This document shows positions 21,928 through 30,596 of a stretch of 64,000 nucleotides of DNA, in pieces. Every line of letters starts with the position of its first letter. Position 1 is the stretch's first letter. The position numbers and the translations under genes were made by a program. Source of the DNA: Flavobacteriaceae bacterium MAR_2010_188 (GTDB lineage Bacteria > Bacteroidota > Bacteroidia > Flavobacteriales > Flavobacteriaceae); contig LT629302.1 of NCBI GenBank assembly GCA_900104375.1, forward strand, positions 620,001 through 684,000, in the 5' to 3' direction. Below the pieces are notes generated by a model that did not search any database, was not told the origin of the DNA, and saw only the letters and a program-made list of their open reading frames with translations.

Positions 21928-22134
21928 TTACAAATGCACTTTGGCATAAGTTCGTAATAAATCGTCCAGAGACTCTAAATAGTCTCGCAATTCTTTCCTG
22001 CTTAGGCCTTCGTCTGAAAAAGTTAAGAAATGTACTGGAATTTCATCTATATATTTTAGTAATTCTGGATACTCTTCCTGAATCTTATTGGTAGTTAAAA
22101 ATATATCCTGATTTAAATGTTGTTTTGATTTCAT
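21928..22134 (-). CDS. Hypothetical small protein
   Basis: 68 residues starting at MKSKQHLNQD. An upstream in-frame ATG would give 78 residues, but the added MPLYLLKKFK looks like untranslated leader. It is acidic and helical with no Cys or membrane segment, and I do not recognise it. It lies between the PAP2 phosphatase and the broken BON gene, all on the minus strand. Confidence 0.5.
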   Translation of the reverse strand: MKSKQHLNQDIFLTTNKIQEEYPELLKYIDEIPVHFLTFSDEGLSRKELRDYLESLDDLLRTYAKVHL

Positions 22135-22226
22135 CTTGAACTTTTTTAAAAGATACAAAGGCAACTTTAGTTAGTCACCTTTGTAAAAAAAATAGAATTA
22201 GTTAAGAGTATTTATATTGACTATTC

Positions 22227-22900
22227 CTACGACTCCGAAAGTGAATAGTGGTAGGCGACTTGTAATTCGTTATTTAAATTGCCAAATGCCTTGGTGTTTT
22301 CCAAGCGATGCGTTCTGCTTCCTCTTTTTGATACCATGAATTTGCAGCGCCAGATAAGGTTAAGGTGTTACCCTTAACAGTTACCATCATATTAGAATTG
22401 TTAATGGTACTTCTTTTAATCGCATTTTCTGCGACGTGCTTCTCGATTTCATCGTGAGATTCAGATTTTACTACAATTTCATTAGAAATATCTTTTACGC
22501 CTTTTAGATAAGGCACTGCATTTTTTGCATCTTCCCGTTGATGGTTCCAAGGCAAGACGTCGCCAAGAGTAACCTAACCATTTTCTACTTTTACACTTAT
22601 GGTATTGAGTGGTAGGGACCAAGTGTTCTTAAGGGCATCCAAAACTTCTTCTACAACTTCCGTATCTGTTTTGGACCGGTCATTCGGGAATTTTACTTCA
22701 ATCTTTTCAATTATAGCTTTAACACCTTTAACTTTTTTCGTGGCATTTTCTGCTTCAACTTTTTTAATATAACTATCGAATTCACCAGTAAGAGAAACAA
22801 CGCAATTCTTAACGGTAACTCCTATTTCTGCGGCATGTAACAATGGCTCAAATTTAATGGCGTTTTGGACGTCTGCCAGTAATTTTGCATTGTTTTTCAT
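22227..22900 (-). pseudogene. BON-domain protein gene with nonsense and frameshift mutations
   Basis: Two to three BON domains can be read. The frame from 22900 runs to VENG and then TAG at 22574-22576, after which the same frame continues VTLGDVLPWNHQRED. Intact BON proteins have VENGWVTL here, so a TGG Trp codon has become TAG. Near the 3' end, WKTP is followed by frame changes (the true ending NNELQVAY is in another frame). BON proteins bind membranes or phospholipids in stress response. The first half could still be made as a 108-residue product. Confidence 0.8.
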
Positions 22901-23024
22901 CTTGAAAATTTTATAGGTTATGAATTAATTTTCGTTCCTTCCTAAAGGACGGGTTTAAACTCTCCAACCGCTTTTACAACTCTCTTTTTATGTTGCATAA
23001 TTAAGAGTTTTTTAGGTCTAGAAA

Positions 23025-23585
23025 TTAGAGGTCTTCTATGGTGGTGCGTTTTTTATTTTTGATCCCCTTAAAGAAAGTAGGGGTGAGCCCAGTTGTTTTT
23101 TTAAACTGATTAGATAGATGAGCAACCGAGCTGTAGTGCAATCTAAACGCAATTTCGGTTAGACTTAACTCATCGTACATGATGAGTTCTTTGGCTCTTT
23201 CAATTTTATGAAGAATGATAAAATGTTCTATGGTAACTCCTTTTGTTTTTGAAAAAAGCGCAGAGAGATATCCGTAATCTCTATTGAGTTGACTGGTGAG
23301 ATAAGAGGAAAAATTCTTGGCCGGTAATACATTATTATTATGAATCATGTATATGATAATAGAAACTATTTTCTCTACGAGAATGGCCCTTTTATCTTCC
23401 ATTAGCTCTAGACCGTAAAGGTGAAGTGATTCTTTTAAGAGTGCTTTCTCGTCTTTGGTTATCGGTTTTATAAGATGCACTTCTCCAAGTTCTAACCTAT
23501 CGTATTCAATATTTAGATTTTTAAGCTCTGAGGCTACCGTCATCTTGCAACAACGACAAACCATATTCTGAATGTAGAGTTTCAT
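23025..23585 (-). CDS. HMA-like/AraC-family regulator (copy 2)
   Basis: 186 residues of the same plan as the protein at 17486. An HMA-like N-terminus with IQNMVCRCCKMT (Cys cluster at residues 10-13) is followed by LELGEVHL, then a C-terminal AraC domain with LTEIAFRLHYSSVAHLSNQF and GLTPTFFK. The Cys motif is CRCC instead of CxxC plus flanking residues, so metal preference may differ. The plus-strand sequence AAATTTGTGCC at 23629-23639 upstream resembles the motif seen at other copper promoters. No copper gene is immediately adjacent. Confidence 0.78.
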   Translation of the reverse strand: MKLYIQNMVCRCCKMTVASELKNLNIEYDRLELGEVHLIKPITKDEKALLKESLHLYGLELMEDKRAILVEKIVSIIIYMIHNNNVLPAKNFSSYLTSQLNRDYGYLSALFSKTKGVTIEHFIILHKIERAKELIMYDELSLTEIAFRLHYSSVAHLSNQFKKTTGLTPTFFKGIKNKKRTTIEDL

Positions 23586-23679
23586 TTTCTTGGATGTTTA
23601 AATTTCAAACGTGGTGATTAGTTGGTTAAAATTTGTGCCTAGCTGGCATCCAGAAAATGGGCAATGGAGTGAGGATTAT

Positions 23680-24396
23680 TTATGAAATATTCACATTAAA
23701 TAAGTATCCAACTAAAGCTGTAAGTCCCATCGCTACTGTTCCCCAAAAGGTAATCCGTAGAATGGCTTTAATAATATTTGAACCACCTGTCTTGGCGGCT
23801 AATGCTCCTAAAATACCGAGAAATAATATGGCAAAACCATAGAGATAATATTCCATTTGCTGTAATGGTAAAAAGAGTACGACCATAAGCGGAAGAATGC
23901 CTCCCACTGTAAAAGATGCACCAGAGGCAAGTGCGGCTTGTATTGGCTTTGCCTGACTAATTTCATTGATTCCTAACTCGTCCCTAACATGGGCAGCGAG
24001 GACATCGTGTTCGGTAAGTTCTTTGGCGACAATTAGAGCAGTTTCCTTTTTTAATCCTCTTTCTTCATAGATTTGTGCCAGGCGCTGTAATTCTAATTCT
24101 GGCTCTTCTTCTAATTCTATTTTTTCTCTTTCTATATCTGCCTTTTCTACATCGGTCTGCGAACTTACGGAAACGTATTCTCCTGCAGCCATAGATAAAG
24201 CACCGGCAACCAAACCTGCTAATGTTGCTAAAATAACTGGCTCTCTCATATTGCTGGCTGCTGCAACACCAATTGCCAAACTCGCAGTAGATAAAATCCC
24301 GTCATTGGCGCCGAGCACTGCGGCCCTTAACCAATTACTTCTATTAATGTAGTGGTTATCTAAATAATCTTCTAAACTTTCCGATTCTGAATTCAT
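23680..24396 (-). CDS. VIT1/CCC1-family transporter
   Basis: 238 residues with about five membrane segments. The start, LRAAVLGANDGILSTASLAIGVAAA, is the signature of the CCC1/VIT1 family (H+-coupled Fe2+/Mn2+ export into vacuoles or out of the cell). A cytosolic charged helix-rich insert (about residues 85-135, ADIEREKIELEEEPELE) matches the family's metal-binding loop. It is the likely manganese/iron export route in this region. Confidence 0.88.
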   Translation of the reverse strand: MNSESESLEDYLDNHYINRSNWLRAAVLGANDGILSTASLAIGVAAASNMREPVILATLAGLVAGALSMAAGEYVSVSSQTDVEKADIEREKIELEEEPELELQRLAQIYEERGLKKETALIVAKELTEHDVLAAHVRDELGINEISQAKPIQAALASGASFTVGGILPLMVVLFLPLQQMEYYLYGFAILFLGILGALAAKTGGSNIIKAILRITFWGTVAMGLTALVGYLFNVNIS

Positions 24397-24555
24397 CTAA
24401 AATTTGTCTTTTAATCACGCTCTAAATCAATGAACTAATCTTATTCCAAGGTAGGGAAACACGTTGGTTATACAATATAAATCCAGTATAATAGTATAAT
24501 TTTCCGAAAACATGTTTCTTGAGTATAACATGCTGTGTAGTCAGTCTCTTACGCA

Positions 24556-25007
24556 TGTTCAGTTAAATATTTTAAAGACAGAACAGGTGATTTCTCCATC
24601 TGCAGTAATAGAGGTGCCGTCTTCAATCATTAGGCTGTCCCCAACGACCAGATTTACACTTTTAATTTTATCAACCTTAGAATTTCTGATAACCTCGCAA
24701 TTGGGCTGGGTAAAGTTTTTCAACTTTTCTAAGGCATTTCTGCTTCTCGAAAATTGGTATAAAGAAATGGAAGTTATAAATATAATTGCGGCTACCATGA
24801 AAATACCGTCGCCTATATTCCCACTAATAAAATAGATAGAAGCCGCTACCAAAAGCAAAATGGTCATGGGTTCTTCGGCAATGCGTTTTGCTGTATCTAA
24901 GATACCGTTCTCTTTCTTGTAATCAATTGATTGGACCCATACTTTTCCCTAGCAAGAAGTACTTGCTCGTCAGTTAACCCAGAAATATTGAAATTATTCA
25001 TGGACAT
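24556..25007 (-). pseudogene. Truncated cation-transporting P-type ATPase (calcium-ATPase-like)
   Basis: From ATG at 25007 the frame reads NNFNISGLTDEQVLLAREKYG, the P-type II ATPase N-terminus. It then shifts near 24930 (TRKRTVS stop) into the frame EENGILDTAKRIAEEP followed by MTILLLVAASIYF. The transduction domain begins (VVGDSLMIEDGTSITADGEI) but ends at 24556, before TGES and the DKTG site. At least one frameshift and loss of three-quarters of the gene make this a relic. Confidence 0.8.
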
Positions 25008-25214
25008 TTTAATGACAATTGCGATTGTAGTATCTAGCGATTAGAAGATCTTGATTTTCTTACCTATCAATTTAATTGCGTTTGAGGAGTACTTTTCTAA
25101 CCTATTGAAAATAATGGTATTGACATGCTAGCATTTGTTTAACCAATCAAAACTAGGAAAGATGAATATTGTCTCCCTTGTTTACAAAATTCGATAATTA
25201 AAAAAGCCTTAGAA

Positions 25215-25258
25215 CTGATATTTGTCATCATTTGTGAACTCTCGAGAGTCTAATTTTG
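25215..25258 (+). promoter_or_regulatory. CRP/FNR-type activator site and -7 box before the 25287 gene
   Basis: CTGATATTTGTCAT at 25215-25228 fits the local consensus CTGAT-N4-ATCAG. After 22 nt comes TAATTTTG (25251-25258), a perfect TAnnTTTG box. This places the site around -41, the usual class II position. A perfect 12-bp palindrome, ACTCTCGAGAGT (25238-25249), lies between the site and the box. Confidence 0.7.
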
Positions 25259-25286
25259 TATAAGAAACAATTTAAATCTCTATACC

Positions 25287-25574
25287 ATGAACACTATATA
25301 TGCAAATTTCCGTACCGATTGGAATAAGAACTTTCTTGGGTATTCTGCAATGGCCATAATTCTTTCTACCTGTCTAGGTTCTATTGCTATTATGAGTACA
25401 ATGATGCACGGAAATGGGTTTGCACAGATGGTCCCGGTCTTCTTCGTAGTATCTGCTTGTAGTGCACATAATGCGGCTATCTTGACCGTTCAAAACCCAG
25501 GATTTGTCTTAAAGCTTCTTGGGATAAGCGTCATTATAAGTTTGGTGGTGTTAGCGATAGGTCTTTCTTATTAA
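25287..25574 (+). CDS. Hypothetical small membrane protein
   Basis: 95 residues with about three hydrophobic segments (18-42, 47-67, 74-95) and a short polar N-terminus MNTIYANFRTDWNK. I do not recognise a family. Its promoter matches the putative FNR-like regulon shared by the universal stress proteins, so it is probably induced under the same condition. It is followed by two hairpins and converges on a universal stress protein gene. Confidence 0.65.
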   Translation: MNTIYANFRTDWNKNFLGYSAMAIILSTCLGSIAIMSTMMHGNGFAQMVPVFFVVSACSAHNAAILTVQNPGFVLKLLGISVIISLVVLAIGLSY

Positions 25575-25583
25575 GCTCAGGAT

Positions 25584-25664
25584 AAGCCATTATTGAAAAT
25601 GGCTTTTATAGTTGCTTTTTTATATCACCTAAAAAACCAAGATTCATTTAGATTCTTGGTTTTT
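25584..25664. terminator. Two hairpins between convergent genes (bidirectional terminator)
   Basis: The first hairpin, AAGCCAT/ATGGCTT (25584-25605), has a 8-nt loop and is followed by a T-rich run. The second, AAAAACCAAGA/TCTTGGTTTTT (25632-25664), has A-rich and T-rich flanks on both sides and can terminate both the 25287 gene and the minus-strand gene ending at 25720. Confidence 0.75.
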
Positions 25665-25719
25665 ACTTTTAACAAACTTCATCCTTGAGTTTATTATCTT
25701 CAACTTTAACCGGATACAT

Positions 25720-26547
25720 CTACATTCTAATTGTTAAGACCGGTAAACTGGAATGGTTAACAAGGTCTTCACCGATACTTCCCGAAAAGAAGTGTGCCAG
25801 GCCTTGACGTCCATGGGTGGACAGGCCAATCATATCTGCCTTAATTTTTTTGGCGTAACTGAATATGCCAGCTTCCACCGTATAGTCCGAATAAACCGTG
25901 ACATCTTCAGGAATAAAATCCTGTCCCGGTAATTTTACAAGAAAATTCAAGATTCTAGAATCTATTTCTTCGGTTCGTAAAAAGCTTTCGTCAGAACGGT
26001 TAATAAACACAAGTTCTACTTCAATATTCAGCTCATCAAAAATCTTCATCGCTTTTGTGAAGGCAGATAAACTTTCATCCTTATAGTCGCTTGCAAAAAC
26101 AACCTTTTCGGCAGGCCAACTTTTACTGTTTTTTACAACTAAAACAGGGGTCGCAGAGGACCTCACCACTTTTTCGGTATTAGATTCCACAAAGAATTCA
26201 GAAAGACCACTGCTGCCGTGAGAACCCATTACAATTAGGTCAGCATTATGTTCGATAGCCACTTCGTCTAGTTCACTAAAATTAATATAATTGCGGACCA
26301 TATGCTTTACGGTAATTCCATTTAAATAGTCCTTATTCAAAAATTCTTTAAAACGCTTTTGGGAAATGTTCACAAAAAATAAGCCCTCTATGTCTGGAGA
26401 ATTCTCTTTGGTAAGTGCGGCTAAGTTCATCCCCATCATATGCACAGCCACAATTTCTGCCGAGTTATTCTTAGCAATGCTCGCTGCAACTTTAAGTGCA
26501 TGTTCAGAATATTCTGAAAAATCTACCGGTACTAAAATGGTCGTCAT
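25720..26547 (-). CDS. Universal stress protein, two tandem Usp domains
   Basis: 275 residues. The first Usp domain (1-140) has ILVPVDFSEYSEHALK at its start and the ATP-loop GSHGSSGLSEF near 112. The second (150-275) ends with STHGRQGLAHFFSGS and LPVLTIRM. The G2xG9x(S/T) phosphate loop is visible in both, so ATP binding is likely. Usp proteins respond to energy and redox stress. The gene has one of the five regulon-type promoters and may be a key member of the 26-37 kb island. Confidence 0.9.
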   Translation of the reverse strand: MTTILVPVDFSEYSEHALKVAASIAKNNSAEIVAVHMMGMNLAALTKENSPDIEGLFFVNISQKRFKEFLNKDYLNGITVKHMVRNYINFSELDEVAIEHNADLIVMGSHGSSGLSEFFVESNTEKVVRSSATPVLVVKNSKSWPAEKVVFASDYKDESLSAFTKAMKIFDELNIEVELVFINRSDESFLRTEEIDSRILNFLVKLPGQDFIPEDVTVYSDYTVEAGIFSYAKKIKADMIGLSTHGRQGLAHFFSGSIGEDLVNHSSLPVLTIRM

Positions 26548-26601
26548 GATGTTTTGTATTTTAGGGTTAATTTAATCTCGTTTAACTATGCGAGTTACTA
26601 T

Positions 26602-26645
26602 AAAAATATAGATGCTTTGGCTGAAAAAATATGACATTTGTCATG
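26602..26645 (-). promoter_or_regulatory. CRP/FNR-type activator site and -7 box of the universal stress gene
   Basis: Near-palindrome ATGACATTTGTCAT (26632-26645) has two perfect 6-bp arms ATGACA/TGTCAT. On the minus strand, after 22 nt, lies TATTTTTA (plus 26602-26609), a TAnnTTT box. TATATTTT overlaps it, two bases off. The spacing equals that of the other four promoters. Confidence 0.65.
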
Positions 26646-26766
26646 CTGGTTTTATCCAAGGCGAAATAGGTATGGATTCTGAATCTGAAGATGAAGTAAC
26701 TATTATTAAACCCGATATGTAACTTTAAGAATAAAAGCATGGGAGTTTCAATATAGTTTCAAGAAT

Positions 26767-27478
26767 TTATCCTACCATTTTTAAACTAATCATCCCAAGC
26801 AGAAAACCCAGACAAGCTCCCAACGCCGGAATCCAGTTTTTGTTTAACCTTGATAAGGGTGCGATATCTTGAAAAAGCAGATAAATAATTCCACCTGAAG
26901 AAAATAACATTAGCGCTCCGATGGTCATATCCATTCCCGATAAAAAGACATAGCCCAATAGGGCAGAGGCAACTCCAGAGAAACTCAGAAAGAATAATAT
27001 AATTAGGCATTTTTTAGAAGAATAGCTAGTCTTTAAATTGAGGTAAGCGTTAAATGCTTCCGGGAAATTTTGAATTCCGATTATAACTGCGAGTAAAATA
27101 CCCAGTTTGTAGTTTTGTGAAAACACCGCACCCATCGCGATTGCTTCTGGTACAAAATCCGAAAGCATTCCTAATAATTGAGCCAGGGTCCCGCCCTTTT
27201 TTTCAATGTATCGGTCGATGAAAAAGAAAGAAACTGCACCAGTTAAAAAACAAATTGCCATTGGTATTGCAGAAAGTGCTTTCATGCCTTCGGGAATCAA
27301 TACCAAAGACCGCAGCCAATAAAATACCACCGCCAAAAGCGATGGAAATATGTATGATTTCCGCTTTAATTATACCTTCACGAATATACCAACCAAAAAA
27401 ATGAGAGAACAATCCACCTAAAATAACGGTAGAACCAGAAATTAATGAAAAAAGAATAATGAGCTGTAGTTCGGTCAT
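26767..27478 (-). pseudogene. ZIP-family metal transporter, frameshifted
   Basis: The frame from 27478 gives an N-terminus with LFSLISGSTVILGG and FGGGILLAAVF. It is then out of frame, and the second frame resumes with LVLIPEGMKALSAIP through to the end (SDFVPEAIAMGA is the ZIP TM4 core, with its metal-binding segment). A single extra T in a TTT run near 27306 would explain the break. Joined, it makes a ZIP importer of about 236 residues for Zn or Fe. It may be a true mutation or a sequence error. Confidence 0.75.
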
Positions 27479-27535
27479 TTTTAATGTTAGCTGAAGAATA
27501 ATTGTAATTTTTGAAATCCTTAGGTTGTAAAGTCA

Positions 27536-27573
27536 ATCAAGGCCTAACGATAGTATTTATCGTTGGCCTTGAT
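27536..27573 (-). terminator. Hairpin terminator after the OsmC gene
   Basis: A long stem, ATCAAGGCC-AACGAT / ATCGTT-GGCCTTGAT with one bulged T and a 7-nt loop, lies 33 bp beyond the OsmC stop on the minus strand. The downstream T tract is weak, so the strength is uncertain. Confidence 0.55.
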
Positions 27574-27605
27574 CTTGTTTTATATTAGTAGAAGTAGAAA
27601 TAGGA

Positions 27606-28073
27606 TTATTCCACATCAATCAAAAGTGGTTTTACCTCGACCGTGATGTCAAGATTAATTTTCGATTTCATAGAGTTTGAAATAAGGCAGGCATTCTCGG
27701 CTTTTTGTACGATTCTCATCGCTCTGCTTGTTTGCAACTCATCACTGATTACAATGGTAGGCCTTAGGCTAATCTCGCTTATCATCATTTTGCCATCCAC
27801 TTTTTCCAATTTCCCGGTAGCCTTACAGCTAAAACTCATAAATTCTAGTTTAGAACTATCTGCAATGGCTAAAAAGGTGGTCATTAAACAACCACTTACC
27901 GAGGCCACAAACAAATGTTCGGGTGACCAAATACCTGGGATGCCTTGATCAAATTCTGGAGGGGTTGCAACTTCAATACAGATGCCGTCTTCCTTACTAA
28001 GCTCAGGTGAGCAAATGAGTCCTTTACGAGTATTTTCCCAATTAATGACTACATTATAATAGTGTGTTTCCAT
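27606..28073 (-). CDS. OsmC-family peroxiredoxin-like protein
   Basis: 155 residues without signal peptide. SVSGCLMTTFLAIADS near residue 58-73 contains one of the family's cysteines, and ENACLISNSMKSK near 130 holds the second conserved Cys. OsmC/Ohr proteins reduce organic hydroperoxides using these two cysteines. It is placed between the ZIP gene and the DUF2892 gene, all minus. Confidence 0.85.
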   Translation of the reverse strand: METHYYNVVINWENTRKGLICSPELSKEDGICIEVATPPEFDQGIPGIWSPEHLFVASVSGCLMTTFLAIADSSKLEFMSFSCKATGKLEKVDGKMMISEISLRPTIVISDELQTSRAMRIVQKAENACLISNSMKSKINLDITVEVKPLLIDVE

Positions 28074-28143
28074 GATTTTTATGTTTTGGTAGTTAATAGA
28101 TAAGCAATCCTTTAGTTGTATCTATTTAATTTGAAAGTAAAGG

Positions 28144-28359
28144 TTAAGCTTCTGGTTCTAATTCTGTTTTGGTATTAATACCAAAAGGAACATACAATGG
28201 GCAAAACTTGAAGATACTAGTTAGCAGTAATAATCCCGCTAAAATTAGAGAAAGTATAGCCCAAAAACCTGTGATATAACTCAGCGCGCAAAGGCTCGTC
28301 AAAAATATCGCTAACACTATTCTTATTATTCTGTCGGCTAATCCTATGTTGGCTCGCAT
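28144..28359 (-). CDS. DUF2892-type small membrane protein (YgaP-like)
   Basis: About 71 residues from MRANIGLADRIIRIVLAIF. In-frame ATGs further upstream (28386, 28494) would add non-family sequence. There are two membrane helices separated by a short turn, ending FKFCPLYVPFGINT, the typical DUF2892 layout with a Cys-Pro motif near the second helix. In other bacteria this domain is fused to rhodanese (YgaP). The local role is unknown. Confidence 0.75.
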   Translation of the reverse strand: MRANIGLADRIIRIVLAIFLTSLCALSYITGFWAILSLILAGLLLLTSIFKFCPLYVPFGINTKTELEPEA

Positions 28360-28566
28360 GGTTTTCTTATTTAAATTTTGGTGCATTATTTGCTTTCTCA
28401 AGTTCAAGTTCTTTGAAAAAAAATAGTCAGCACATGTTAATTCAACTTCTACAGTCTGCATTCTGTCTTTAGCTGTGGCATAAGAACTCGACACAGAAAC
28501 AATAATCTTTACTCCAGGTTATTAATCTGCTAGCGATTAATCATATGCTCGCTATCTTAATTTGTT

Positions 28567-28582
28567 GTGATAGTCCTATCAC
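28567..28582. promoter_or_regulatory. Perfect 7-bp inverted repeat upstream of the DUF2892 gene
   Basis: GTGATAG and CTATCAC flank a 2-nt spacer in a region without genes (28495-28653). It shares the TGAT/ATCA half sites of the regulon sites but with 6 nt instead of 4 between them, so I do not count it as one of them. It may be an operator for a different CRP-family protein. Confidence 0.35.
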
Positions 28583-28653
28583 TCATACAGATATGTTCTA
28601 ACTTAAGTAGGTTAAGTAGGTAGATTTGGGACCAGCATTTCGCTTAAGGCTAA

Positions 28654-29934
28654 TTAAAAACTAATCGCTGCTTCCACATTAAAGCCATCAAACTCGGCTC
28701 CGGCAAATCTTCCGGCCCAGGCATTTCCTTTGTATTTTTGATTTACATATTCTAATTTCATTACAATGTTTTTAGAAAGAAACCAGCCGCCGCCTAAATT
28801 AAATCGGGTGATTTTTAGATCATCAGTAGCGCTTTCTAATGTTTTTCCTTTTACGGTGTTATATCGTGTTCCTAAGTAGAATCTTTCATCTGCACCAAAT
28901 CGATAAAGTAATTCTCCAGCAACTTGGGTAAAACTACCTTCTTTGTCAGAAACAGGACCAGTGATTTCATTTCCACCAGAAGCCACTTCATAAATTCCGA
29001 AGAACTCAATGCCTTTCAACTTAATAAAAGGGTTGATTTGTATGGCGGTAATTTTTTTGAAACGGGCATTGTATCTGCCTTCAAAATCACCACCTTGAGT
29101 ATTTCCGTCGGCATCAGCTACAGTATGTAATACATTGTAATATCTACCACCTGCACGGTCCCCACCATAGAGATATCCACCTGTTGAAGTTCCTTGGTTA
29201 GAATAGATAGATCCAGTTAATCTGAACCTTATGTCTGGTCTGATCTGTTTATCGAAACCTAGCTTACCGTAGATAGACAATTTATTATCTGTATTGTCGT
29301 CTACAATAACACTCTGGTTTAATTTACCGTTAGTAACACCTAGCACAGCTAACAATCCATTTTTTTGGATGTTCACCTCTCCAAATGCTTCGGTAGAAAA
29401 TGAATCCATAATGTAGTTCCCTACGAAAGGATTAAAAATCGCACGTGCATTATCCGTTCTTCTAAAATGCGCATCACCGTAGTTAAATTCATCTAGACCG
29501 ATTCTGATCGTAGTGTATTCCATTAGACCTTCCAAAAATCCTGGGGTCACAAAATCGAGCTTGTCTATTTGGATATGCCCACCTTTTACCCAAGTTTCTT
29601 CATGATGTTGAGAAGATAAGTAAGCGGTAAGGTGCATTCTAACGCCATCTATAAGTTGCACATCTAAATTAAGATTGGCAACTGGTAAGTTAAAGTTAGA
29701 CCCTAATTCTACCAAATTGTTTTGGTCATTTGTTTGGTCTAACCCTTGAAACTGCATGGCAAAATCGCCACCAACTCTTACTTTTACTCCAGTATATGGG
29801 ATGGTATCGGTTTTTGGAGTTTCAAAGACATTCATACCGGTTTTGTCATTTGGCCTAAAATATTGTATGCTGGTCTGCTGTGCATAAATCCCAAGAGAAA
29901 AGAGACACAATACTATAATCATTAGATTTTTCAT
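28654..29934 (-). CDS. Outer-membrane porin
   Basis: 426 residues with a signal peptide (1-18, ending GIYAQ) and then alternating amphipathic strands rich in Gly and aromatic residues, ending with the C-terminal aromatic residue F (VEAAISF) typical of outer-membrane barrels. It looks like a trimeric or monomeric porin with about 16 strands. The substrate is unknown. It is the last gene of the ADH-YceI-porin operon (25-bp and 34-bp gaps) driven by the promoter at 31747-31790. Confidence 0.8.
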   Translation of the reverse strand: MKNLMIIVLCLFSLGIYAQQTSIQYFRPNDKTGMNVFETPKTDTIPYTGVKVRVGGDFAMQFQGLDQTNDQNNLVELGSNFNLPVANLNLDVQLIDGVRMHLTAYLSSQHHEETWVKGGHIQIDKLDFVTPGFLEGLMEYTTIRIGLDEFNYGDAHFRRTDNARAIFNPFVGNYIMDSFSTEAFGEVNIQKNGLLAVLGVTNGKLNQSVIVDDNTDNKLSIYGKLGFDKQIRPDIRFRLTGSIYSNQGTSTGGYLYGGDRAGGRYYNVLHTVADADGNTQGGDFEGRYNARFKKITAIQINPFIKLKGIEFFGIYEVASGGNEITGPVSDKEGSFTQVAGELLYRFGADERFYLGTRYNTVKGKTLESATDDLKITRFNLGGGWFLSKNIVMKLEYVNQKYKGNAWAGRFAGAEFDGFNVEAAISF

Positions 29935-29959
29935 TTTGGTATGTATTTAAGTTGTTAGT

Positions 29960-30562
29960 TTATTGATTGTCATTTAATGCATAGGTCACGTCAAAATCGA
30001 GAGTAGCATCATCGCCTGTTGTCATAAGACCCATCATAAAGGATGGTGGCTCAACGTTGTAATCTGTCATTTTTAAGATGTAAACCCCTTTACAGCTAAT
30101 GGTGTTATCGTCGTTAACAGTAATAAGGATGTCCATATTAATGTCTTTGGTAACCCCAGCAATGGTAAGTTTACCTTTAGATTTAAGAAGGTAGCCTTCA
30201 TTGTCAGGAATAAGAGTAGAGGACGACAAGACGTAGTTTATATCCTTGAAATCATCCGTTTTTAATGCCTTGTAGGCATTTTTATCTAGTGCTTTACTGT
30301 CGCTTTGTAAATCTTTAACCAATAAATTGAAGGTTAAGGTTTTAAGTGACTTAAGTTTGGTGGCATCGACCTCATTAACGATAAATTGGGCAGCCCCCGT
30401 TGCGTTACTAGCATTCATTTCCCAGTCGTGCAAGGTTGATGTCCCAAGCAGTTTAATATCTACATCCTTTGTGTCCTTTAACGTGTAAGTATCCTGCGCA
30501 AAACCTATGTTTGCGAATACTAGGATGATGATGATTGCGAAACTCTTAATATATTTTTTCAT
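29960..30562 (-). CDS. Periplasmic YceI-family protein
   Basis: The 200-residue protein has a signal peptide (1-22) and a YceI lipocalin-like fold, seen in STLHDWEMNASNATGAAQF, VKDLQSDSKALDKNAYKALK and the repeat of beta strands to the C-terminus. YceI-fold proteins bind isoprenoid or fatty-acid-like lipids. It lies 25 bp before the porin and is downstream of the alcohol dehydrogenase. Confidence 0.88.
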   Translation of the reverse strand: MKKYIKSFAIIIILVFANIGFAQDTYTLKDTKDVDIKLLGTSTLHDWEMNASNATGAAQFIVNEVDATKLKSLKTLTFNLLVKDLQSDSKALDKNAYKALKTDDFKDINYVLSSSTLIPDNEGYLLKSKGKLTIAGVTKDINMDILITVNDDNTISCKGVYILKMTDYNVEPPSFMMGLMTTGDDATLDFDVTYALNDNQ

Positions 30563-30596
30563 GATTTTATTTGTTGATTTTTAGTGTATAGTATTA

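Noticed and set aside
22574-22576. TAG as sense codon (stop-codon recoding)
   Set aside because: Genes such as cusA end in TAG, and the genes with internal TAG also carry frameshifts or truncations.
28567-28582. Sixth member of the CTGAT-N4-ATCAG regulon
   Set aside because: The half sites are 6 nt apart instead of 4, and no -7 box lies at the shared distance on either strand.
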